64,000 bases of DNA from Pleodorina starrii (lineage: Eukaryota > Chlorophyta > Chlorophyceae > Chlamydomonadales > Volvocaceae). The stretch's first letter is position 1, and each line of letters opens with the position of its first letter. The translations under genes and the position numbers were made by a program. The notes below the pieces were generated by a model. The model ran no database searches. It was given only the letters and a program-made list of their open reading frames with translations, and had not been told where the DNA came from. Positions 12,501 through 22,500 of the stretch are shown here, one piece after another. Location of the stretch: NCBI GenBank assembly GCA_030267565.1, contig BRXU01000042.1, positions 775,001-839,000 of the forward strand. Direction: 5' to 3'.

Positions 12501-13268
12501 GCCACCACCGCGTTGGTGTTTCGGGAATTTGGCCAACACCCCCTTCATTTGTTTTGGGCGAGGCTCATCTTTCGTTTTTGGAATAAGTTGGTGGAGTCCG
12601 AGAGTTCTATTTACCATCATGTTTTTAGAGAAGAGCTACGTTTCGCCTTAATGGGAGACGGCCTTCATGATTCGTGGGGTGCGAAGGTTCTAAGGGTGCT
12701 TCGGGCGCTGGGGTACGACGTGGATAGTGTGACTGGGAGTTTGGATACCGAGAGCAAGGTGGATGCTTTGTCTTCTCATAAGTTGGATATTCCTTGGCTG
12801 CTTGGTGAGCTTAAGGATAGGCTGGATGCGGGCTGGGCTAATGAGCGTCTCACCGTAAATCCTCGCGACTTTGTTTCTGATAACCGTCGGCCGGGGGTAA
12901 AGATGTGTCGGTATGAGCACTGGATGGGCGACCCCAGCCATCTCAAGACGTACATCCCCTCCAGTCATCATCGGAGTTTGATTCGTTTCCGCCTTTGCTG
13001 TTGGGCGATTGAGGTTAACCGTCCGAATGGTAGAACGAGAGCGGATCGTGTTTGCCCTATGTGTAGTACCGGTGCGGTTGAAGACGAGTACCACGTTTTT
13101 CTGGAGTGTCCTGCTTATGAAGGCATTCGCCAGAATTTGCAGTTATCGGACGCGTTGCCTAATGGTAATATGTGCGCTGTCATGACACTAGGAGATCAGC
13201 GTTTGATTGCTAAAGCGCTCCACGAGATGCGTCGGTTACGAAGTCTGAGTACCGGCATACCAGTTTAA
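9528..13268 (+). CDS. L1 ORF2: AP-type endonuclease and reverse transcriptase
   Basis: 1246 residues from the ATG at 9528; a TTG codon just before it is not needed. The N-terminal endonuclease/exonuclease/phosphatase domain spans about residues 1-295: NIRGL at the start, ITESH, GDLNARVSD near 158 and SDHCPVML near 284, giving the catalytic N, E, D and H residues. The reverse transcriptase domain spans about 560-860, with LTPIHKKGD, NYRGLAVGG, DFEKAFDRVPR, QGVKQGCPLSP and the catalytic YADDLSLF near 803. A C-terminal CPMC...HVFLEC zinc-binding motif lies near 1175. No RNase H domain was recognised. The protein would nick the target and copy the element RNA by target-primed reverse transcription. 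It starts 36 nt after the ORF1 stop, so reinitiation or an internal start is needed. Confidence 0.97.
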   Translation: MQWNIRGLKEWKLQQHEFMDMAVNCDIMIITESHLCDLRAIKDAMPQGSRLFCAEGTAMRGGVLVWVHQSIARSVVLLGVSRVPRGMESVWIRVQSHSLAMNGRSMLVGAIYAAPQGSHMYDTPSGRTRTDARDHVFNRLKALLRRYQRPSDEVIIAGDLNARVSDIRELPDVIGETDLEERAGVHVGGIEAMYGIPDRESKDSSSNRFGMKLIDLCRDMGLVILNGRVAGDREGEITFWNKGGTGGSVIDLFVASPSLFWKATHLVVRDIPVAIDGRKVGELLSDHCPVMLNLAVALRAAPSVRGKRSAVSRLDAQGWKRYNNLFNGDILQGVEQVMSKLGAGVDSTQAVGALTSCLMKAMDQARGRSRTVERAPRVSVRRDGDAPWWSQELTDARSAMLQQKANMRAEGALDDAESKAEFSRLRTRYQRLRRDAKEAFRVQHFESLVDECNSNPRALWSRLGDSDVSACPIEDMDAWHTHFDNLFNGESNATDVERAKVMLCQLNYQVLQDGNDWVKSDSFKARADSAAGISAPFSCEEVCQAIKRLRNNKSCGPGKIPAECLKRATRMVERKEVNVTAPLLRVLFEHIRSTGDFPSQFISSVLTPIHKKGDVMDMSNYRGLAVGGVLAKLYAFLLENRLNGWSENCGARSPYQGGFRRKRGTVHNIFALRHLLDSHRRAGGAINHPLFVCQIDFEKAFDRVPRDLLWLRLEERGLSPEALKAIKACYDKVTLKLRVNGATGCPFESSQGVKQGCPLSPTLYGIFGESFADFIDVLDRDRPSFMYANKCPCADGFRIPLLLYADDLSLFARSRARLERLLQMLGLWCATFGMRVNVKKTEILGVHANPRIREVMGLGPPFVMSSWENGQWASKPIDWVGRARYLGIHYGPDLPFVSCTDELFSAGQRAIFSLINKLRRQGLLLPGVGLKCFNAQIRPILSYGAQVWAPDLLVQILEADESRTCLFDRAVADRMVGLQLSYLRALACVKTATTALVFREFGQHPLHLFWARLIFRFWNKLVESESSIYHHVFREELRFALMGDGLHDSWGAKVLRVLRALGYDVDSVTGSLDTESKVDALSSHKLDIPWLLGELKDRLDAGWANERLTVNPRDFVSDNRRPGVKMCRYEHWMGDPSHLKTYIPSSHHRSLIRFRLCCWAIEVNRPNGRTRADRVCPMCSTGAVEDEYHVFLECPAYEGIRQNLQLSDALPNGNMCAVMTLGDQRLIAKALHEMRRLRSLSTGIPV

Positions 13269-13384
13269 CTTGGTTGCTTGATAAATATTTCTTTATGTTT
13301 CCTTTCTTGATTTCTATCTAGTTTTATCGGGTTCTAGTGGTCCATGAGCCTCCTGGCTCGTCTGGGCCTTACGAGCTCAAAGCT

Positions 13385-13389
13385 TGTAA
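13385..13389 (+). promoter_or_regulatory. TGTAA poly(A) signal of the L1 element
   Basis: TGTAA is the usual polyadenylation signal in volvocine algae. It lies 117 nt past the ORF2 stop and just before the ATC tail, so the 3' end of the element matches the expected RNA end. Confidence 0.6.
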
Positions 13390-13397
13390 CATCATCA

Positions 13398-13413
13398 TCA
13401 TCGCAAACGCGCA
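13398..13413 (+). repeat. Right target-site duplication of the L1 insertion
   Basis: Exact 16-base match to 8106-8121. It overlaps the last five codons of the minus-strand ORF that ends here, including its TGA. Confidence 0.9.
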
Positions 13414-14566
13414 AATAAACTTGCGCAAATAATAACAATTAAATAACCTTCCACAAAAATCAAGAATTGAAGGCGTTGCACCGTCAATTGTGATGGGCTT
13501 CCGATGCCTGAGGTCGATTGTGGGAAGTTGCGAGGGTCTATCCACGACCCACCGCGATCGATGGTAACCGAGCTCGGTTCCTTCTGGGTTCCTAGCGAAA
13601 GTTTGGCCATGGCGGCGGCGGCGCCACCACCCTTCTGCGCCGACTTGTCAAGTTCCTCTAAATCATCTAAGAATGTCTCGTCATCGACATCGTCGAGTGG
13701 GTTTGACTGCGGATCTTTCGGATCCTTCGGGTCGGCGGCCGACATGCTACGAAGCGGAAGCGAAGAACAACCAACGTCTCGAGATACCAACGGGCAATAC
13801 AATAGAGAAGAGTAACGGCTCATGCGCGTTACAACGCCCCAGAGCCCCATGGCCGCGATGAATCCATTGCGCATGACATTGTTGGCCATGTAATATTGGT
13901 CCGCTTGCTTGTAGACCACTTTGGTGGGGTCATTCATCGCATGACAAATTCGAGTGGATGCATTATTTCGCACGAGTGATTCGGCGGTGGAGCACACGAC
14001 TGCGTCGTTGTATATGGACGATGTCGTTTCGACGAGCTGCCTCGTGTTGTCGTCAACAAAATGAAAATTAATGTGGCAGTCGCCGCCACCCCCCCCATCG
14101 GACACTCTGGAAGGCTCTGGACGGTCGCCAACGCCCATTTGGTGCATGAATAGGTCTTGAAGTTGTGAAAAAGGACTGTCAGGATCACAGCTACAACAGT
14201 GTCAATGACTGAAAATACGAGGATGAAGAGGAAAATTGCGCATTCGGATCTTTCAACATCTTCAACATCTTCTTGCTGACGACGGCGATGATAGAGGCGA
14301 TGAGAATACGCCGCCTCTATCTTCTTCTCCGGCGCGGCTCCTCCATCTCTCACATCGTCATCATCATGATGGTCCCCATCCTGCTTCTTGGTGTTGTCAC
14401 TACTTGATTTTTGTTTATTATCGTGTTGCATTTGTTGAACCACGCTGTCCAACTTCCTCGTCAAATCTGCAAAGTCAGTCTCGAGATCAACAACTCGATC
14501 CAGTATCATGATTTGCGCGTCGGCTCGCGTCTCTGGCGAAATGATGTTGTCGCCGCTGCCCGTCAT
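13398..14566 (-). pseudogene. Intronless membrane-protein ORF with a one-base frame break; unknown family
   Basis: Two overlapping minus-strand ORFs look like one gene. The upstream part (start 14566) has a predicted coiled-coil or charged N-terminus and a hydrophobic helix (FLFILVFSVIDTVVAVILTV). The downstream part, in another frame, continues with sequence of normal protein composition (for example TSSIYNDAVVCSTAESLV) and a second hydrophobic stretch, ending with TGA at 13398-13400. The frames would meet in a run of eight C (plus strand) at 14089-14096, where one base more would join them; this may be a real frameshift or a homopolymer error. The gene has no introns and is clearly less GC-rich than its neighbours, which could mean foreign origin. 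The L1 inserted at its stop codon separates it from its 3' UTR. I do not recognise the family. Confidence 0.45.
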
Positions 14567-16530
14567 TTTGCTGTCGCGCTAATGTTTCGAAAAGGAGTTT
14601 CCAAAGACGCCATTTATGCGCCCCCCCCTCCTGTGTGTTTCGGTAGCAGCTCAAATTCGTGCGCCAGCCGCTTCCAACAGACACCATGTAGGCGGGGTCT
14701 GTGGACGCACGTACACGACCGCCTCGCAGATGACAGAAGCCGCGCGTCTCTCGCGTACCTCTGCCCCTCTATCTCTCAAAATCCATCAGGGGAAGTTAGC
14801 TGTCTGTATGTATGCAGGCATGACAGCACACATGGGTGCGCCAGTAGAAGGGATGCTATCTTTCATTTCGATTTGGTAGACGCCACGCATGTCCATGTGT
14901 GTGATTGACTACATACTGTGACGCTGTGAGTCTGTGACTCTGTGTAATGATCTGATTGACATCCTCTCTGTTGCAAGCAGAATTTACTTTGGCTGCGGGA
15001 GAGAGAATCAGTGCGGCAAGCAGCTCCTGAAGGTGGTGCGTGCGTGTTCCGGTGCTCTCATCTTCCATCCATCCAGGCGGATGCATGCATGAGAACACAT
15101 GCATGCATGCAGTGCGCCGGCTCCCATATGGAGGTCGATGCAATGCGCGGCGGGGGACGAACGGCAGCGCGGCGGGGACAGTAGTGGCTCTTCGTTCCCA
15201 ACGACGGACGGGAGGTCTCACTGGCGATGGGTGCGTGTGATCTATCTGGGCCGGGTGCTACCCGGGGAACCTGCCCAATCAAGGTGCGTGCTAAAAGCAA
15301 GGAGCTTCCGTTGCATCATGCCGTACAGTAACGGTACGTACTACTCGCGTACGGAAATCTCGTGGCGGGGCGCCACGTCGTCGGCTGTGTTCTGCTGGTT
15401 ATCGCCCGAGAGTCTATTTGCCAGTTGATCAAGAGCAGCAATTGTCAGCTAAAACAGCCACGTGAGTACCGAACTAGGTGAACTTCCGATGATACTGCGG
15501 GTAGACGACGCAAGAGGTCTTCTGGCGCACGCAACCCATACTATAATAAGTTGATTGCAACGAAAACTACCAGCAGCTACATACCTGTAACCCTTCGCAC
15601 GCTGCGACACCCGAAAGTGTTTGACAGTTCAAATGATTTTCGTGCTTTGCAAGTTGTGGTTGCCCGATAAACTGGTCCGATTCTCTGAACGTCGAATCTG
15701 TACCTGAATGTCGAATCTGTGTGCCAGAAGGCCGGCTCTGGAGCTTGAAGCTGATGACGCGCTGACGCCTCGGGCCGTACAGGTGCGGTCAGTCAAGTAA
15801 GTCTTTGAACTCGCGACATATAAAGCCCGCGGTGACCACCATCAAAGACAGCAGAATCGAGCGAGCGCCACGACTACGATATCGCAGTCACCTCCCTCCC
15901 GTAAGGACGTGAAGTGAGCAGAGCCGCAGTGCGTCACAGATCCTGGAACGTGTTGTCCCCTGGGTCACGTTGCATTCGGCTGCATTGCTTGCTGGCTCTG
16001 GCTGGAACAACTGCATCAGCGGCCGCTCTCTTTTCGCCATTTCGTGCACCATGACTATCGTTCACCAGATCTGGAAGCTGTTTAGCACGAGTCACGACAT
16101 GGCTCGCGGCGCGGCCGGCAACGGCTCTCCAAACACCTCGCCGGCCGCGCATTCCATTCCGTGCTGGTGCCATCTGCGCTCGTCTTCTTCATCTTCTTCT
16201 TATAATTGTTTCCTTCCTGCCTTTCTGAGCAAGTTTCACTCTCTTTGAGCCCGCTTGAGCTTCTTTCGCCTTTCTGTCCGCGTTTGTCCAGGTCTCACCG
16301 ACGATCGACGCTCTCCTGCACTCCTGCCCTTGGACGCTTCTCTCGCCGCGCTAAGCTGAACAGCTGAACCAACGCGCCAACTAACTACACTCATCAGTCA
16401 CTCAGTCGGTCATCAATCGCGGAAGAAGCGGCGCCTCCGCAACCCGTCCTCCGCAACAACGCCCGCGACAGCGCTCACTCGCTCCCACTTCCTACACCCA
16501 CACCGACAGCTCGCGGGGCACGCGTGACGG
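14567..16530. other. Intergenic region and 5' flank of the lipid kinase gene
   Basis: No supported coding sequence. It contains short GCATGCATGC-type runs near 15080-15112 and a TATA-like box near 15819. Positions 15850-16530 probably hold the kinase promoter and 5' leader. Confidence 0.5.
15819..15825 (+). promoter_or_regulatory. TATA-like box upstream of the lipid kinase
   Basis: TATAAAG in a GC-rich setting about 710 bp before the kinase start codon. The distance would need a long or spliced leader, so the link to this gene is tentative. Confidence 0.3.
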
Positions 16531-19500
16531 ATGGCGTCTCCGGTCGCCGTCGCGCCGCCGGCCACCGACCCCGGCTATCGCGCCCCCCTGGAGCCCGCCG
16601 GGCCGCTGCTCCGCTCCGCCTCCGCCAGCGCCGCGCCGCCAGACGTGTCGTACGCCGCCGCCGGCCCCGGCGGCGCCGCCGCCGCGACCGGCCGCCGCGT
16701 GAGCGTCATCCTGCACGGCAAGCGCGCCGACGAGACCGACGTGCGGGCGGCGGTGGCGGCGCTGCGGTCGGAGGGGGTGCGAGTGGACGTCAAGGTGACC
16801 TGGGAGAGCGGCGACGTGGAGAGATTCGTAAAGGTGCGGTATTTTTAGGGTTTTAGGGTTTTACTCCGAAGAAGGTTGCGGGGCGAAGTCCCAAGTCACC
16901 CCTTGCTTGCCTTTACGCCTCGGGATGGGTTGGGGCTTTATGGGCGTGTTGATGGCACGGGGCGCGGGGGGGGGGGGTGGAGGTGGGTTAGAGGGTTAGG
17001 TTTGGAGGCCGCGGATGGACACGGGGGCGAGTGACGGCGTGGGGACCTTCACGGGAGTGCACGGGAGTTCAGTTCACTTCAGTTCGTGGGGGGGAGGGGG
17101 GGCGCGGCTCGAGGGTAGCGCTGTGTGGCGGCGGCGAAGAGTGAATGCGGGCGTGCGGCTTGGCGGGAAGCAAGGACGCGGCGACCGTTCCCGTGGCGTT
17201 TTTCGGACTTGCGAGTGGACGTACGGCGGTGACCCCACTGGTGACACTAGCGGCAGTAACGGCTCCGCAGCGGCAGTCGTGGCAGAGTCGTGTCTCCAAC
17301 CCACATGAGACCCCTCGCCGCCCCACCCGCCCACCATCCCTCCATTTCCCCCTCCCGACCCCATCCTCTCTACTGCCCCATGCGCCCCCATACCCATGCG
17401 CCCCCATACCCATGCGCCCCCATACATGCTCCCCCATACCCATGCGCCCCCATACATGCTCCCCCATACATGCGCCCCCCTACATGCTCCTGATTAGGAC
17501 ATCGTCAAGTCCCACTCGGCGGACACCATTGTGGCGGCGGGAGGGGACGGCACTCTGAATGAGGTCGTGGCGGCGCTCATCAAGGTGGGGGGGTGGGGGT
17601 GGGGGTGGGGGTGGGGGTGGGGGTGGGGATGGGGGTGGGGGTGGGGGTGGGGGTGGGGGTGGGGGTGGGGGGGTGGGGGGGTGAAGGTGTGGGGGGGGGG
17701 GGGGAGTCAGGCGGTGCGGACTGGGTCAGGCTTGCGGGTTCCCAAACATGCGGCTTTCAAACAAACAGGCGACCCATGGGTCATAGCGGCCCGGAAACAT
17801 CATCCGGGCCGCTATGACCCATGGGTCGGCTGTTCGGTAGGGCTTGGCCGTTTCTTGGACCGCCGCTAAGGTTCGCCAGGGGCCGTCTAATGCACCAACA
17901 TGCGGGCCGGTGCATCTGGGAGGGTGCCGGGGTTTGGCGGGGAACCGATGTTGGGGCGGGGAATGTCGTCGCGGGGACTGTCGTCGCGGCGGGGCGGCTC
18001 CGAAACCCGCACTCGCACCGACGTGGGGAGAGTGAGTTGCCGCCCGCTGTCATGCGCTGTAATGCCTCTCGGGATCCCAACCGGCCCTCCCGCCTCCGCG
18101 GGCCATCCGCTCTCTCCTTCTCCGCAGGTTCGCGCCCCCAGCAACATCGCCGTGGGCCTTATGCCGATGGGCACCTCCAATGACTTTGCCGCCGTGACGG
18201 GCATCCCGCAGGTCGGTACCGTACGGGCAGTTGGCGGCGGTTACGGGTTGGTGGTTGGAGGTTGACGCCCGCCGGTGACGGCGTGGGAAACAGCAACAGC
18301 GTGGCGTAGATAGTGCGGTGCGTTGTGGTGCGGTGCGTTGTGGTGCGGTGCGTTGTGGTGTGGTGCGTTGTGGTGCGGTGCGTTGTGGTGCGGTGCGTTG
18401 TGGTGTGGTGCGTTGTGGTGCGGTGCGTTGTGGTGCGGTGCGTTGTGGTGTGGTGCGTTGTGGTGTGGTGCGTTGTGGTGCGGTGCGTTGTGGTGCGGTG
18501 CGTTGTGGTGCGGTGCGTTGTGGTGCGGTGCGTTGTGGTGTGGTGCGTTGTGGTGCGGTGCGTTGTGGTGCGGTGCGTTGTGGTGCGGTGCGTTGTGGTG
18601 CGGTGCGTTGTGGTGTGGTGCGTTGTGGTGTGGTGCGTTGTGGTGCGGTGCGTTGTAAACGCGCGCAGCTCCCGAGGTTCCTCTGCGGGAGGTCTGGTAG
18701 GGCGCTTTAGGCTGCGTGTGTGGGTCCTACCGTATCCATGGCGTTATTAGCCGGCCCCGGCTCATCGACAGGTGATGTTCAGAAGGCCCCTGGCCCGCAA
18801 GGGGGTGGCGGCAGCGCCGCCGCCCGCTGCCATCCGCCGCCCGCACCGCGGGGGGAAGTGTTGTACGGCCATCCCCTTACGAGGGCGGCGGCGGCTCCCC
18901 ATCCGTTGGCGGCCTCCCGCTCGGGGCCTAAGCCAGCCAGCCATGCAAGGGGTGTAAGCCCTACATCCGCAACCCGCCCGCCCGCCCGCCCACCCGCTAC
19001 ACACACTCACACACGCCCGCCTCCGAAACCAATCCGCAGGATCTGGGGGAGGCCCTCCGGCTGTGTTGCCGCTCCGACAACCTCCGACCTCTGGACGTGG
19101 GGCTGCTCAATGGGGAGGTGCGTACCGGTATAGGGGGGTTGGCGGAGGGGCCCAACCCAACACGGTTGGGCAAGTTGGGCCGCGGGGCAAGTAAGAACAG
19201 TTGGGCGCCTATGTAACAGGTGGTGGTGGGGGGAAGTCTATTCTGTGGGTTGGGCTACTTAGGCGGTTTGGTGGTTTCCAGCAGGAGGGTGGCAGCTGGA
19301 GCTGGCACGGAGGGAAAAGATGGGGGGCCGGCGGAGGGCGGATGGGGCCCAGCGGAGGGCGAGCGGCTTGCCTTGTCTCGTCGTACTGTACCTACCGTAC
19401 TCTGCGCGCTGCAGGAACGCTGCAGAATACGTCCTCCTTACCTTTATCCCTGATCCCTGATGTCCTCGTTTGTCTCCCAAATCTTCCCCCGCCCTCCCAC

Positions 19501-22500
19501 ACCTTTCACGTTACTCTGAACCACTCGGAAATCCACCCTGGCACGCTTGTACCCCAACCCGGCACGGGGCCTGCTACGTCCCAGCACCAGTCCCCAACCA
19601 GTCCCCAACCGGTCCCGGCACCGCGTCTCAACGGGGCCCCACCCGCCTCCCAATCCGCCTCCCAATCAGGTGTTCATGAACACAGCCACCCTGGGCGCCT
19701 CCTCCGAGCTGGGCTCCGAAACCAGTCACGACGCCAAAAAGCTGCTGGGCCCGGCGGCGTACCTGGTCAAGGGTGGGTCGGATTGCGGGTTTTGAGTAGG
19801 ACGTCCCGTGGGTCAAAAGACGTCCCGTGGGTCAATTAACGACCCGTGGGTCAATGCACGACCCGTGGGTCGCTTAAGGCGTTGGAAGAGTCGTGTGCGT
19901 TATGCCCGCCCCGCACCCCTCCCACATGCCAATACCTATAATGGGTCGATAACCCTGTGGCCCATACACACACTTCGCTGCGGCGTGCTGCGGTTCGTCC
20001 TCTCATACCCGTACATGATCGGTGTGTGTGTGTGTGGCCCCTGTAGGTGTGGCCCGACTGGCCGGCTACACCGCCGTGCCCGTCAAGATGCGCTTTCCCG
20101 CACCCGACGAGGCGCCGGCGGCGGCCGCGAGCCCCCTTCCTGGAGCCACCACCGCCGCCGCCGCCGCCGAGAAGGACGTGACAGCGCAGGCCGGCGCAGC
20201 GCCAACCTCCGAACAGCAGCAGCAGCAGCAGATGCGGCCACAGGCCCCCCAGATGCTGCCTTCCTCCTCGAAGGGCAAGGCGGCCTCACGCAGCAGCAAG
20301 AGCAAGGGCGGCAGGAAGACGGTGGAGGTGCGTGGGGACTGGGGGGGGGGGCAGCGGGAGAGGGGGCCTACTGCGTCACGGTTTTGAGCGGTTTCGGAGC
20401 GATGGTCGTACGTCCCTGCAGCGCCCGCCCGCGCCGGGGATTCCTCTTGAGGTGCTTCTGCCCGCAGCCCCCGCCCCCCCACTTGTGGCCTTGCGTACCC
20501 TCGCTCTGAGTGGAACCTGTTAAGAGGTCCTCGCCGCACCGCACCGCACCACACCACACCGCACCGCTCTTCTGCCCCCCCTTCCCTATCCCTCAGATCC
20601 GGGAGGAGGTTCTCAATTTGACTGCGGGCAACAGCCGCCAGCTGGCCAGTATGGTGCAGGTGAGAGAGGAAGAGGGAGAGAGAGAGGGGGCGTTGCGGTG
20701 CCGCTCGCGACCGTTACCGACCCGCGGGTCAGAGGACTGTGGGAGCCCCCGCGCCCGCCTCTCTCCGCACCCCCGTCTTCCCTCCCGGCCCCTCTAAGAG
20801 AGAGAGAGAGAGAGCCCCCAATCGGACCGGCGGCACCTGTAGCGGCACCGGCGGCGTTTCCGAACATGACCGACCTTAATGATGATCCACCGCACCGCAC
20901 CGCCTGCGACGTGTTCCGCCCCGTGCCCAAGGCTGCCCCAAGGCGCCGCCTCAGTACTTCTCCGAATCTGAGGATCTGTCCCCCTGTCCCCCCCCCATGC
21001 TCCCCCCCTCAGGCCTGCCCCGATGCGCTGCTGGATGACGGGCTGCTGGACATCACGTATGTCACCGGGGGGGCAGTGGAGGGCGCCACTCGACTGGTGG
21101 GTGGGGAGGTACGGGGCAGCGGGCTGCTGGGGGCGAGGGGGGGGACTGGCGGAAGGGGGACTGGCGGGAGGGGGACTGGCGGGAGAGGGGCTGTGCAGGA
21201 AGGGGGACTGCTGTGCGAGAGGGGGGAAGGGGGAAGGGAAGGGCTAGGGGAGCCGAAGGAGCGCGTTGCTCAACTCAGGGGAGGGGGGGTGAGATGTGGT
21301 TGCGGGGAGGCAGCGGTGGGGGCAAGGGTCGGATGTGCGGTGCACCGGCGGCAGAAACCGGGAGCGAGGTCGGGAGCGCGGCCTGCACACACACAGGCGG
21401 CCGAGATGCACAGTTGGCGCCTTCCTATCCTAACCCAGAACCCCGCCCGGCTGGGTCCACACCCTACACCGTTCCCAGGGAGGGGGGGCATACCCAACAC
21501 CAGCCGACCTTCGGGTATGGCCTCGAGTGTGGCCAAAACCTGTTGGCAACTTGACACCACCTTTACTGTTGGGGCAGCCCACTCGATCCAAACGTTTTTA
21601 AACGGCTGGAGGGGGCCGATACTGAGCGAAATGCGCCGACCAACCCCCCCCGCTTGATTACCCGCCCCGTGTATGTGCCGGACGGAACCCCCGTGTGTGT
21701 CGTACCCCTGTGCGTGCCCAACACATGCCCCTGTATGTCCCCCTCCCTGCGTGTGTGTGTGTGTGTGTTTTCTGCTGCAGGTGGGTGAGATCCTGAGCCG
21801 GGGCCTGGACGACGCCCAGCCCGCCAATGTGCACATCCTGCGGGTTCCCTGGATCGAGGTGGCCGTGGAGGATCAGGATCCGGATCTCACCTGGCCGGGG
21901 AACAGGGACGGCGAGCCGGTGCCGCCCAGTCGCAGGTGGGGGGGCGGGAGGGTGCGGGTGTGGGTGTGGGTGGGTGTGTGGGTGTAGGTGGGAAGGGGGG
22001 TCAGAGTGGTCAGGCTGTGTGAAGGGGGGTCAGAGTGGTCAGGCTGTGTGGGGGTTGTGAGGGTCGGTTGAGGTGTGGGTGGGTTGGGGATGCATCTAGA
22101 CAGCATGTGGCGGGGATGCCAAGGTGGGTGGGGCGGTGAGTGGTACATGTGAGGTAGGGAGAGGGGGGGGGGGCCGGAGGCGAGGGCTGGGCTCGCTCCG
22201 GGCTGCATGCCGGCTTGGTGGAAGGGTGCGCGCGGATGGTGCCTGTTGAGTTTCAGGGCCTGTTTGGGAAGGGGCATGACACCCACGGTACGACACGGTA
22301 CGGCACGGTCCATGGACCGTGATCCATCGATCCTCATCCTTCCATTTTCTTACGGGGGAGTGAGGATCCATTTATCGCCGCTGCGATACGTTATGGGGCT
22401 CTAATCAGTTATGGGGTCAATCTCTAGCTCGCGCTTCCTCGTCTATCTCAGGTTTCTGTTGGAAGCGCTGCCGCGGCGCATCAAGATGCACCTGCCGGAC

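Larger units (their letters stand above)
8122..13397 (+). mobile_element. Complete L1-like non-LTR retrotransposon
   Basis: The element is about 5.28 kb and is bounded by a 16-bp target-site duplication. From 5' to 3' it holds an octamer tandem array (8122-8508), about 20 nt of leader, ORF1 (8529-9491), a 36-nt gap, ORF2 (9528-13268), and a 130-nt 3' UTR with TGTAA at 13385-13389 and a short ATC tail. Both ORFs are free of stops and frameshifts, so the copy looks young and possibly mobile. Its coding GC is lower than that of the host genes. It lies in the same orientation as the ATPase gene, 0.56 kb past that gene's stop codon. Confidence 0.93.
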
